The notes: a model not told the origin generated them from the letters alone. A stretch of 15,439 nucleotides of DNA from Baffinella frigidus (GCA_026770585.1 MU647639.1:1-15439); one strand, 5' to 3'. Positions 1-7,736 are shown, numbered from the stretch's first letter. Numbers and translations are program-made.

Positions 1-266
1 CACCGAGAGGTATGGACTCGGGGATCATGAAACAGCTGTAACAGAAGCAAACGTACATGAACGTGAAAATGAAAATTATCCTTCGGGGTTGCCACCTAAG
101 GCTCTGACATGTACCCACACTGGACATATCGATATCCATAGTGACAAGACATAGGAATGTTGAACGCGGTCTTTATACACTCACCGTTCCGTGTAGCAGC
201 AACACCCTGTTTGAACTTTTGCCAATATGTTTAATAAATCTCCCAAAAATGCCCCATCTGACTCAC
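1..266 (-). other. Candidate introns and 3' exons of the nucleotidyltransferase-fold gene
   Basis: On the minus strand, the stop of the main exon overlaps a consensus donor, GTGAGT at 266-261 (exon phase 2). Two acceptors and a further donor follow. One route is intron 266-120 (147 nt, ends GTCCAG), exon 119-96, intron 95-36 (60 nt, AG|GTGGCA to a T-rich TTCTGTTACAG), then an exon from 35 to the window edge. This keeps one open frame throughout. A second route uses acceptor 207 (AAACAG), a 22-nt exon 206-185 and donor GTGAGT at 184. It is also open if spliced to the 36 acceptor, but reaches a TAG if spliced to the 120 acceptor. The 36 acceptor is the strongest 3' site. Exon choice cannot be decided without RNA. 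Confidence 0.4.
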
Positions 267-922
267 ACCATGGTCACTATCCTGGGTCTGAGTGCGTTCT
301 CGTTGGACAGCTCGAGCAGTGTTTCAACCTCGTGACCGACTCGCACAGTCCCGTCGAGAAACTGACGCGCACCCTGTAAGTATCCACACCATTGTAGAAC
401 CGTTTTTGTATCCTTCATTCCTTTGAGAAGCGGGTCGAACTCCTCCCGTAGGATGCGGTATCGATCGTGGGAATTCACCTTTGCAACGTCGACATATTGC
501 ATTCGGTTCGTGCCAGACCCCCATGTTGCGACATCGTAGATGAGCACGCGTGGGGATGGACTAACTGGACCGATATCCTCAGTGTAGTGTGCCAATAGGA
601 TGCATCCGGAGGGTATGTTATGGGGTAGTGCAACTGTCTCAGATGCATAGTAACACTTACCGGTTTCCTGTACGAAAACAGCTGTGCACGCGTCTCCGAG
701 AGAAATGAGCAGGATTGGCACACGGTTGCGTGGTACCCACGTCATTAGAGACGTTTCTGCAACCTCTGTAATGGCTAATGTGTTCGAGATATCAAATTCC
801 AAACATCTTTCGATGTGATCACCTAGTTCAACACAGGGACCACACGTCGCGAGGATCATGAAACGGGACCGGATGGTGTTTTTCAGATCCGTTGGTCCTT
901 TCGGATCCTGTTCATCGTCCAT
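263..922 (-). CDS. Snurportin/mRNA-capping-enzyme-like nucleotidyltransferase-fold protein (main exon)
   Basis: This exon gives 219 residues from an ATG at 922, 38 nt after a TATAAAA box. The central segment (about residues 60-150) follows the order of strands seen in snurportin-1 cap-binding domains and in RNA guanylyltransferases/ligases. It has a 'VPILLISLGD' strand, then 'SGCILLAHYTED' where capping enzymes have their LDGE-type motif III, then 'RVLIYDVATWGSG' matching the 'vyDv..W/nG' strand, then 'RYRILREEF'. The catalytic Lys motif (KxDG) expected in front of these strands is absent, so a binding rather than transferase role is more likely. This is a by-eye fold resemblance, not a search result. 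The frame closes at TGA 265-263, but a GTGAGT splice donor overlaps that stop and open exons follow to the left, so the real C-terminus probably lies outside the window. It could also be an unrelated beta-rich protein. Confidence 0.55.
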   Translation of the reverse strand: MDDEQDPKGPTDLKNTIRSRFMILATCGPCVELGDHIERCLEFDISNTLAITEVAETSLMTWVPRNRVPILLISLGDACTAVFVQETGKCYYASETVALPHNIPSGCILLAHYTEDIGPVSPSPRVLIYDVATWGSGTNRMQYVDVAKVNSHDRYRILREEFDPLLKGMKDTKTVLQWCGYLQGARQFLDGTVRVGHEVETLLELSNENALRPRIVTMV

Positions 923-960
923 CGGCGTGTCTCACCGTGTCGTTCGTTTCAATCGCTGCG

Positions 961-967
961 TTTTATA
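961..967 (-). promoter_or_regulatory. TATA box of the nucleotidyltransferase-fold gene
   Basis: The minus strand reads TATAAAA, 38 nt before the ATG at 922. The same word sits 32 nt before the plus-strand gene at 3954, which suggests a shared promoter layout with very short 5' leaders. Confidence 0.55.
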
Positions 968-1061
968 TCTATGGGTTCTATTCAAGTCGGGCGTGGGTGT
1001 CAACACGTGTGCATGCGTTTAATGCTTTGAGTGACTCGACTAGAGCAGGATGTGTCTGGAT

Positions 1062-1067
1062 TTTAAT
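1062..1067 (-). terminator. Possible polyadenylation signal (ATTAAA)
   Basis: ATTAAA lies on the minus strand 74 nt beyond the stop of the 892-aa gene. It is a common variant signal, but short and easily present by chance. Confidence 0.3.
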
Positions 1068-1104
1068 AAAAAACGAAGAACAAGTCTCTGAATACCCAGA
1101 ATGT

Positions 1105-1144
1105 GTGCCTCACCTAGAGTGCCTCACCTAAAGTGCCTTAGCTA
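1105..1144. repeat. Three 14-bp tandem repeats spanning a stop codon
   Basis: Units start at 1105, 1119 and 1133, with the plus-strand core GTGCCTCACCTA (the last copy is GTGCCTTAGCTA). Read on the minus strand, each copy carries TAG. The innermost TAG (1144-1142) is the stop of the 892-aa gene. The two outer copies read TAGGTGAGG, which also matches a splice donor consensus. Confidence 0.8.
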
Positions 1145-3872
1145 AATCGTCCGGATCGTCGAGACGGTGCTCCAGGTATCGTCTACAGTTTCAGGGTGAA
1201 CGAGGAAGGAGACGTTGCACGACATCATGTCGTAGCTGCTGGAGTTTGAGTCTCCGGTGTGGACGAGCAGGTAGACGGTGTCGGGGGTGTAGTCGGCAGC
1301 GCACTGAGGGTACCACAGGATCCCCTTGATGTAGGTACGTGTAGCAGCGCCAATGGGGAGGCGCTGGTCGGGAAGTCCGTCGGCTCCCATGAAGCCGCTG
1401 GAGTCGGCGAGGAGCAAGGTAGGGATTCCGATGAGCGCTTGTTCGACCTCGATGGGGTTGCGTTGAAACAGCGCGACGTCGTCCACGATTTCAACCTCAT
1501 CCGGCGAGAAATCTCCATCAGGATCGGGGATGCGTAGGGTGTACTTGCCCGTGGTCGCGTCATAGCACTGCCCCGTGGACAGGTTGAACTGCAGCGTTCC
1601 GTAGCGATTCACCGACGGGTCGAAGAGCACCGCGCTTGGGCGGGCGATCAGGGGTAGCACAAGGAAGCTCTTCTTGCGGAGGGTGTCGAACACGTCGATA
1701 GTCTTCACCATGAAGTCCTTCTCGGCGCAGCTTGGGTCACCAGACATGATCTCATTGTCGTCCCCGGCTTGGAAGTTCTCGACCACCTCATCTGCCTCTG
1801 TCTTGAAGATGTGGATCCGCGAGCTCTCGGGGGAGATCATCACGACATAGCCGAGCACCGTGGACCACCCACAGAGCCTGGTGGTGTGCTTCACACCGGT
1901 GCCGATGATCGGGTAGGGTACGCCGTAGAGCAACGTGTCGTCACAGGGGATCATCGATGTGTCAAGTGTGCGGTAGAGGTCGCTCAGCACGACGCGGCTG
2001 AGCTTGGAGTTGACGACCATGAAGCGATCCTCGACGAGCGAGGATGCGGTGAGACATTTCTTGTTCCATTCTTGGACGAGTTGGGAGTGGTTCTTCTCGA
2101 GGAATGGGGTCCACTGGACGTGCACGAGGTCCTCGTGCATGTAAGGGCGCAGGTGTGAGTCGAGCATGCTCATCACCGGGAACTTGTTTGAGAACGACGT
2201 GTCGTTGCGCTGGCGCAGAAAGAAGGAGCTCGTCACAGTGTCCGTGCGGGGTGTGATCTTGAGCTCATCCATTTGCAGGTTCTTTCCGGTGAAGCCGCGA
2301 AGCACGAGGTCCGTTCCTGACGGGTGGAGCATGCTCGGCGGGGTGAAGTTCAGGAGCTCCTTGGTGATCTTGGTTGCAAGGAATGTGGTGCAATCGGGGG
2401 TAGACGGCATGTCGGTGCCCATGACCGCCGCGACGATTAGGAGGACTCCGATGTGCACCCCGTACGCCGTGTGGGCCTGACCAGTCTCCGGGGTTTTTTT
2501 CACCCGCGAGAACACGCCGCACGCAGGCCGGTTGCCGATCGCCTCGGTGAAGATACCGACGGGAAGCGTACGGAGCTCGTCCGGAGAGAAAAACAGCCCG
2601 AGTAAGAAGGCGACGTTGAGCACCGGCGCCATGTCGAAGAGAGGTTCGAAGTCGCACACCTTGCTCGCGTGCTTGGTGATCGCAGGTATGAGGTTGCGCG
2701 CCTCGTTGTCGACGTTGCTCGAGTGGAAGAAGCCTCCGAGGTAAGGCTGAATGTTGCACGCGATGCTGAAGGCCTCCGTACCGTTTGCGTTGTCGGTACA
2801 AAGCATACTCTCACCCACGTCAGCCACGTTGCCATCGGGGGTGCAGGGCGACGAGACGTACGGCGAGACGCGGGTGACGCCATCGAAACCCGGTTTGGCG
2901 TTGGTGGCTGGGAGAAACTGGTTGCGGGAGACGAGCTTGTGGACCCACTGACGGATCATAATCGCGAACTCGTGGTCGAGGTCGATCTCACGGTCCCGGA
3001 CCACCTTCTTGAGCCAGTCGAAGGGGACAACCGGCACCTTGAGGTCTTCCACGATCGCCTTGTTGAGCACGAAGAAGGGCATGTCGATCGTCCGTACCAG
3101 CGCCGTGTGCGTGAACCTCATCACCCCCGACGGCTCGATGCAGTTGACCTCCACGGCGCTCGTCACTTCGTCAAAGGCTTTGTTGAAGTCCTTGTGTCTC
3201 CCAAAAGAGTTCAACACCCGGTCGACGACGTGGTCGGCCATGGCGCGTGCGAGGCACACACGGTAGCAGCGGTTGAAGTTTCCCTTGAGGCAGCGCGGGT
3301 GTAGGCACCAGGCGAACATCCGGTTGATCGTGTGGTTGGCCCAAGTCATGACTTCCTTCTTCGAGTCGTGGATCTCTACGTCGAGCAGACCGACCTGCTG
3401 CATCAGACCGACCATCCCGCCCGCCATCATTCCTGACATGTAGAGCACCGACGTGATGCGGGTCATGTCGGCGCCGGATGGGATCTTGCTCGCGTTGCGG
3501 TCCGACGCAGAGACGGTGCCATCCGTCATCGACTTGGCCTTCTTGGTGGTGTATTCCTCGTTGTTTCCAGTTGGCATGATGCAGATGACTGGATGAAGTG
3601 TAAACCACTTCTCTGCCTCCGCAACGTGCTGTGCGAGGGTGTTGGTAGCGGCGAGAATGAGGTGTCCCCCACCCACATTGCGGAACTGTTTTAGGGTTCG
3701 GTTTAGATTGCGAACGTTTACAAACGAGAGCTACAAACACTTTGCACTATAGGGGGGGTCTAACGGAGGGGTTTACGCTCACCTGTTCCCTTTCGCGTCT
3801 ACCCGCTTTGTTCATGTCCGTGGAGAGAACGATCGCGTTTTCACCTGCGGCCCAAAGCGTACCAGTTAGCAT
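1142..3872 (-). CDS. Large protein of unknown function, two exons (892 aa)
   Basis: I do not recognise this protein. The long open frame 3730-1142 has no usable upstream ATG: its first in-frame start-like codon is GTG at 3676, and coding-like sequence continues above it to a TAG at 3733-3731. Removing a 52-nt intron (3782-3731, CAG|GTGAGC to TTTGTAG) joins it in frame to an exon starting at ATG 3872. That gives 30 codons plus 862 codons before TAG 1144-1142. The protein has few low-complexity stretches. There is a Met/Gly-rich helix near residue 125 and one hydrophobic segment near residue 450 ('GVLLIVAAVMG'). Cys and His are spread without an evident zinc motif, and no nucleotide-binding loop is visible. 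Third codon positions are GC-rich. A virion or DNA-associated structural role is possible, but that is inference from size and context only. Confidence 0.75.
3731..3782 (-). other. 52-nt GT-AG intron in the 892-aa gene
   Basis: The donor is CAG|GTGAGC and the acceptor GTTTGTAG|CTCT. The intron is 52 nt (not a multiple of three) and carries an in-frame TAG at 3749-3747 if retained. Splicing supplies an ATG, a good donor and a continuous frame all at once. The downstream frame otherwise lacks any ATG before residue 'MPTGNNEE'. Confidence 0.75.
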
Positions 3873-3953
3873 TCGTTTCAGAGCTACAAGAAAGAAAGAA
3901 AACCCATAATACCCTATAAAAGCACAGACGTTTCAAGTGAAAAGATATCACCG
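3873..3953. promoter_or_regulatory. Divergent intergenic promoter region
   Basis: These 81 bp separate the minus-strand ATG at 3872 from the plus-strand ATG at 3954. The region holds TATAAAA for the plus gene and a T/C-rich tract (minus TTTTCTTTCTTTCTTGTAG). The tract could be promoter sequence or a splice acceptor of a further upstream intron. Confidence 0.5.
3915..3921 (+). promoter_or_regulatory. TATA box of the basic repeat protein gene
   Basis: The plus strand reads TATAAAAG, ending 32 nt before ATG 3954. This supports 3954 as the true start, although the open frame that follows is interrupted by TAG at 4101. Confidence 0.6.
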
Positions 3954-4649
3954 ATGGTCGCACCAAAAAAACCTATTGGACCACCGCCGGAGTACTACGA
4001 AGGGTCACTCACTGATTGGGTGCTCTTATCTAAGGTCAAACGCTACAAAATAATAAACAGAGACCGTTTTCGTACACAAGACAATGCAAATACAAAGAAA
4101 TAGCGGACATCCAACCATGAGCACTGCGCTGCATACAAAGCCGCACATGCAGACGAACAGGCAGAAAAGCAAAGAGAGAAGCAATTGCGTCAACCGGAAG
4201 AACTCGCCGTAAAGAAGAGGGCATATCGCATTAAAAACGCAGTTAAAATTGCAAAACAGCGAAAGGATCGACGCGATCAAGATCCAGCTTTCCGGGCTCA
4301 GCAATCTGCATACAGAAAAGAGTGGTTCCTCAAAACCCCTGAGAAACGTGCTGAGTATACACAGCGGGAGAGGGTCGGATATGCTGACGATCCGGCAAAA
4401 CCCGCGGATATCACCGCGTGGCAAACGGAGTGGCGTCACAAAAACGCTGAGAAATGTGTCGTGGCGGAGCAGAAGCAAAATGAGTGGAAAGACAACACCC
4501 CCGAGAGATGCCTCCAGACCGATGCTGAGGCGGCTGAAAAAGCAACGGAGTGGAAGTCCAACAACCCCGAGAAAGTCCGTGCGTATGACATGCGTCACCG
4601 TGTGAAGAAGCAAAAACTATTCGACGAAATGTTCCATGGGTTGTTTTAG
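3954..4649 (+). CDS. Basic repeat protein interrupted by one in-frame TAG
   Basis: ATG 3954 opens a frame that reads 49 residues, hits TAG at 4101-4103, and then continues in the same frame to TAG 4647-4649. Without the interruption the product would be 231 aa. Past the stop, the protein is made of diverged repeats of about 25-35 residues, each with 'EW..(K/N)(T/N)PE(K/R)' followed by a Y/R/K-rich stretch ('EWFLKTPEKRAEY', 'EWKDNTPERC', 'EWKSNNPEKVRAYDMRHR'). Similar charged 'W..NPEK..Y' repeats occur in phage and giant-virus proteins, often near HNH nucleases; no nuclease motif is visible here. The segment before the TAG also fits the repeat style ('RYKIINRDRFR'), which favours a nonsense change or readthrough. 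A 69-nt intron 4035-4103 (AAG|GTCAAA to AAATAG) would also remove the stop in frame, though its sites are weak. Confidence 0.6.
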
Positions 4650-4827
4650 CGTGAGTACCTCTGCGGTCGCGAGCGAGAAGGCGGAGGAGCGCGTCCATCA
4701 TGATGTCTGTCATGTGCCTGGGGTTGTGGGAGCCAGCGTGTCACGATCTTTAACCCGAAACTCTGAAACTACTGCGAATCTTGCTCTGGAACTATGTGCT
4801 TTGTGTTTGGCTTAGGGGGTGGGGGTT
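4650..4827. other. Convergent intergenic stretch
   Basis: This lies between the stop of the plus-strand repeat protein and the last candidate minus-strand exon. It holds no convincing gene. GTGAGTACC directly follows the plus-strand stop and resembles a splice donor, but no coding-like exon is evident beyond it. Confidence 0.4.
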
Positions 4828-5293
4828 TCACCGCATCTCTGTCATCGTTATCGGAAGATAGCGGATCTGCGGGTCGGGCGGCTCCCCGACTTCCCCGCTC
4901 TCGCTAACGCGGACCTTGGGCATGCGCTCGAGTCCGACAGCGGTGCACCTCAAAATGTTCTTGCTTTCCTGGTTCAGCGTGCCATTGAGCTGGAGGATCT
5001 TTGACGGAGCCGAGAAGAGATCGTCGATCGCTCCACCTGTTCCACGGGTGAAGGAGATTTAGAGACCGAGAGGGCTGAGAGGGGTTCTGAGGTGCTAGAA
5101 ACATTCATGGGGTGGGTGGGGCTTTGCATATGATAGTGTCGAGTCCCGAAGAAGTGGTCTTCCTGTTGTACATGCAGATGACGCCGTCCCGTCCCGTCAT
5201 TTGAACCTCCCACAAGCCCGCACCATCCATAACCTGTATGTACCTAGATTTGGGGGTTTGGATCACTCATTTTTAGGCAACAAAGGATTAAAC
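4828..5293 (-). other. Candidate 3' introns and exons continuing the 746-aa gene
   Basis: Past the stop TAA 5290-5288, the minus strand still reads like coding sequence in two blocks. Intron 5293-5234 (60 nt, CGT|GTTTAA to ATACAG, phase 0) joins the long exon to a block from 5233 that reads 'MDGAGLWEVQMTGRDG' and onward to TGA at about 5111. A second block (5036-4828, ending TGA) reads 'APSKILQLNGTLNQE' with strong G/C third positions. It has no ATG near its start but an acceptor GAACAG at its edge. Linking the two blocks needs exon phase 1. The only arrangement I find that keeps both is a GC-AG intron 5127-5037 (91 nt); a frameshift or pseudogene is the alternative. The blocks could also form a separate small gene. 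Confidence 0.4.
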
Positions 5294-6842
5294 ACGATAA
5301 CGCTGGTTTAGGGAGACGTACCATCCAAAGCTGTCCCAGGTGTTTCCGTTTCCATAAAAATGGCCACAGGAAGAGGTGAGTAGCTCTTGGAAGACGTTGA
5401 GGTTGGCGGCGTGCATGGTGTAGAAGCGGTTGGCGTGAAGCATGTTGGTGGCGTGGATGTTGCGCCAGTACTGGACCCCGGCGACGTCGCGGAAGGGACC
5501 ATTCTGTACGCTGGGGACCTGGAAGATTCCAGCCTTCACGTCTTCTTCGTACAAGGTCCTTGCCGAGACGAGGAGGCGGTGCAGCTGGCAGCCATCCTGG
5601 TTGGCTTCTTTGAGATAGGCCATGATGGCCTCCTGACCCTTGACAGCGTCAGACATGTAGTACCCGGACTTGATGTGCGAGATGTGCGTCGCGAGGACGA
5701 GTGAGCCGTAGGTGTAGGCCTGCAGCTGCGCGCTCTTGATGATGTCTGCAAACTCGAAGAAACTGTTTGCCTTGGTGCACTCGGTTTCTTTGTCCTTCTG
5801 CTGGCGTTCGCGGCTCTTGACGAAGGTCCTGAGCGAGTTGGGGTGGGCGAAGTTGAAGGAAGTGTTCTTGGGATCGTAGTATTCCGCAAAGAAGTTCTCG
5901 AGGAGCTTGCGGCTGTTCTTGTCCAACAGGAACGAGGGGTCTGTCTGGCCGTCCATGTCGCACTTGTGTGTGAAGCGCATGATCGCGGCTTGCACCGACT
6001 CTGGGAAGACCCCCACTTTGAAGTCATCCCACCGCATGAGGGGGGGGTCATCGAGCGGCGAGGTAAACTCCATCATGACGACGCCCTCGATATACCCGTA
6101 CTTGTTAGGACTGTAGAGATGGTCACCCTCTTCGTGCGGTTCGTCACTGTGGTCGTCCCACACGGCCACGCGCGGGATGAACGGGAACGTGCTACGCACG
6201 TCCTGGCGGCCCTCGAGCAGGGCGGATGCCATGCGGGTCCGCCACGAGATCGTCTGGTCGAGGTAGTGGACACACGCGTACGCGTGTTCCTCGCGTTCCC
6301 TATCCGTTCGCGGGTACGCCATGCCCACGATCTTAAGGTTCGAGATGGTGTCGCCGTGTCGCTTCATGAGCATTTTCTCGATCGTGTTGCTCACCTCGAG
6401 TTCGTGGGCCTTCTGGACGAACTTGTTGACGCCGTTGTTCGGGAGGCGGCGGCAGCGCTCACCGACCTTCATGGCGTCTATGTCGACCAGGTGCAAGCGG
6501 AGGCGCGCGTAGAGCATCTGCCGCTCATCGCGTACGGCTGAGCTGGAGCAGCCGTGTGTGATGCGTTCGAAGCAGTTGAACACGTCTACGCCGGGCGCTG
6601 GGACCACTGTGGCGATCGCTATGAGCATCTCCGTCGGCACCACTGATCCGTCATTGGTAATGTCGAACGTGACCGGGATGATCTTGATGAAGAGCGAGAG
6701 CGGGCTCACCTCACGGACGGGATCGTTCTCGATTTCCTGCTCGTCTTGGGCAGCTTGCGCGTCCTCTTCTTCTGCTGCTGCGTCTTGCATTTCTTCGTCG
6801 ACTTCTCCCATTTCGACGTCTTCGTCTGCATCTTCGACAGGC
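5288..6842 (-). CDS. Second and main exon of a large unknown protein (acidic linker plus core)
   Basis: I do not recognise this protein. Read after an 80-nt intron, the exon supplies residues 229-746 of a 746-aa product. It opens with about 35 residues very rich in Glu, Asp, Ala and Gln. A globular core follows, with 'FIKIIPVTFDITNDG', 'AYPRTDREREEHAYACVHYLDQ' and a C-terminal region rich in Tyr, Phe, His and Asn ending 'LNQRYRV'. An ATG at 6811 could start it alone (507 aa), but nine acidic in-frame codons directly above that ATG match the linker, which argues the exon starts further up. Coding is GC-rich at third positions, like the 892-aa gene. There is no signal peptide, membrane segment or nucleotide-binding motif. 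A structural or DNA-associated role is possible but not shown. TAA 5290-5288 may be an intron-retention stop. Confidence 0.7.
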
Positions 6843-6922
6843 CTGTGTAGAAGGGTTGGAGGTAAGGGGAAATTTCGGTACAGAAGGGTTGCCGGTTTCG
6901 AAAGGGGGGGAGTTGTGCCGAC
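6843..6922 (-). other. 80-nt intron joining two overlapping reading frames
   Basis: The donor is AGAG|GTCGGC and the acceptor, behind a C/T-rich tract, is TTCTACACAG|G. Exon phase 2 matches on both sides and turns a basic 'KKPPRKR' tail directly into 'PVEDADEDVEMG'. The upstream frame, if read through, becomes a K/R/T/S-rich shadow of the acidic linker. The donor is weak beyond GT, and the downstream frame is itself open through the intron, so a -1 ribosomal frameshift remains possible. Confidence 0.6.
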
Positions 6923-7608
6923 CTCTTCCTGGGCGGCTTCTTGGCGCTGACACCACCAGAACCCTTGCGGTGCCCACCGTGGTAGAAGAGGCCGCAGACA
7001 GCCTTGCCCTTACCCGGAGCTATGTCGAGGTCCGTCTGGTGTGTAGTGACCATGCATCCGCGCAGGTCGGTCGACTGGTTCACCATGTGCACGAGGAAAG
7101 TGAGGATCTTGAGCGTTTCGTCGCCAGAGTCGGGTGTGTTCTGCTCGGTGATGTCGAACACCATGGAAATATGCGGGCCTGAGTGGTGGAAGTGCCTGGT
7201 TGTGTTCTGCTCATGCGGAGGCGCCACGCAGAAGTACTTTTCCTTCGAGGCCTTCATGAGAAGTTCCTGGTCGTCTATCTTGAGCCGCTGCCACGCCTTG
7301 CTCGAGCGCGTCCAGCGGCGACCCCCGAAGGTGAGGAGTGCCGGATGCTCGCCCGGTTCGTGGAAGATCGGCTGGCGCCCTTTCGGGAACAGTGCGTACT
7401 CCCCGTCCGCCGCCTTGATGTCTTCCTCTGGGCGCATATCGTCCACCAGCGCCTTGGACGCGTCTGCGTCGTCCGCATTCGCATCAGGTCCCGGGCCCTT
7501 GTCCTTCTTGGCTCTCTTTTTCGCTGGTGCCTTCTCCTTTTTCGCCGGCGCCGCCGCCGCTCCTCCATCGCCTTCGTCTCCTGACCCGCGCGGGGTCGGA
7601 GGATCCAT
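6923..7608 (-). CDS. First exon of the large unknown protein (basic N-terminus)
   Basis: The best start is ATG 7608 ('MDPPTPRGSG'). A GTG at 7626 lies six codons upstream but would be unusual in a eukaryotic setting. Residues 1-50 are Ala, Gly, Lys and Pro rich with a run 'KKEKAPAKKRAKKDKG' that looks like a nuclear localisation or DNA-binding tail. Residues about 70-220 form a compact domain containing 'GGRRWTRSSKAWQRLKIDDQ' and 'GPHISMVFDITE'. The last residues before the donor (6923) are basic. The 'MVFDITE' strand faintly recalls motif I of archaeo-eukaryotic primases, but the other motifs are not convincing and I do not call it a primase. This exon and the next are best read as one gene. 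Confidence 0.65.
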
Positions 7609-7655
7609 GCCGCCGTCACGGGCCACACACCCCTGGAAATTTGGTGACCGTGGCG

Positions 7656-7663
7656 CTTTTATT
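7656..7663 (-). promoter_or_regulatory. Possible TATA-like element (AATAAAAG)
   Basis: AATAAAAG on the minus strand ends 47 nt before ATG 7608. It resembles the TATAAAA boxes at 961 and 3915 but lacks the first T, so it is only tentative. Confidence 0.3.
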
Positions 7664-7736
7664 CGGAAGTGAAAAAAGTGCCCGTCCCTTTTTCTCGGAT
7701 GTTTAGCGCGGTAATTCGTGTTGTTAAAGAAAACTT

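Noticed and set aside
2669-3304. Plus-strand open frames over the 892-aa and 746-aa genes
   Set aside because: They mirror GC-rich third positions of the real genes and show the His/Arg/Val bias typical of antisense shadows.
4101-4103. Genome-wide reassignment of TAG to a sense codon
   Set aside because: TAG also appears as the likely natural stop of the 892-aa gene, the 97-aa gene and the repeat protein, with no conserved-looking extension after them.
4026-4613. Long minus-strand open frame opposite the basic repeat protein
   Set aside because: Its translation is a Leu/Phe/Cys-rich mirror of Lys/Glu-rich codons, it lacks an ATG start, and it overlaps a gene with a TATA box on the other strand.
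7050-7250. Archaeo-eukaryotic primase motif ('MVFDITE')
   Set aside because: Only one motif-like strand is present; the expected second acidic residue pattern and the sxH motif are not convincing.
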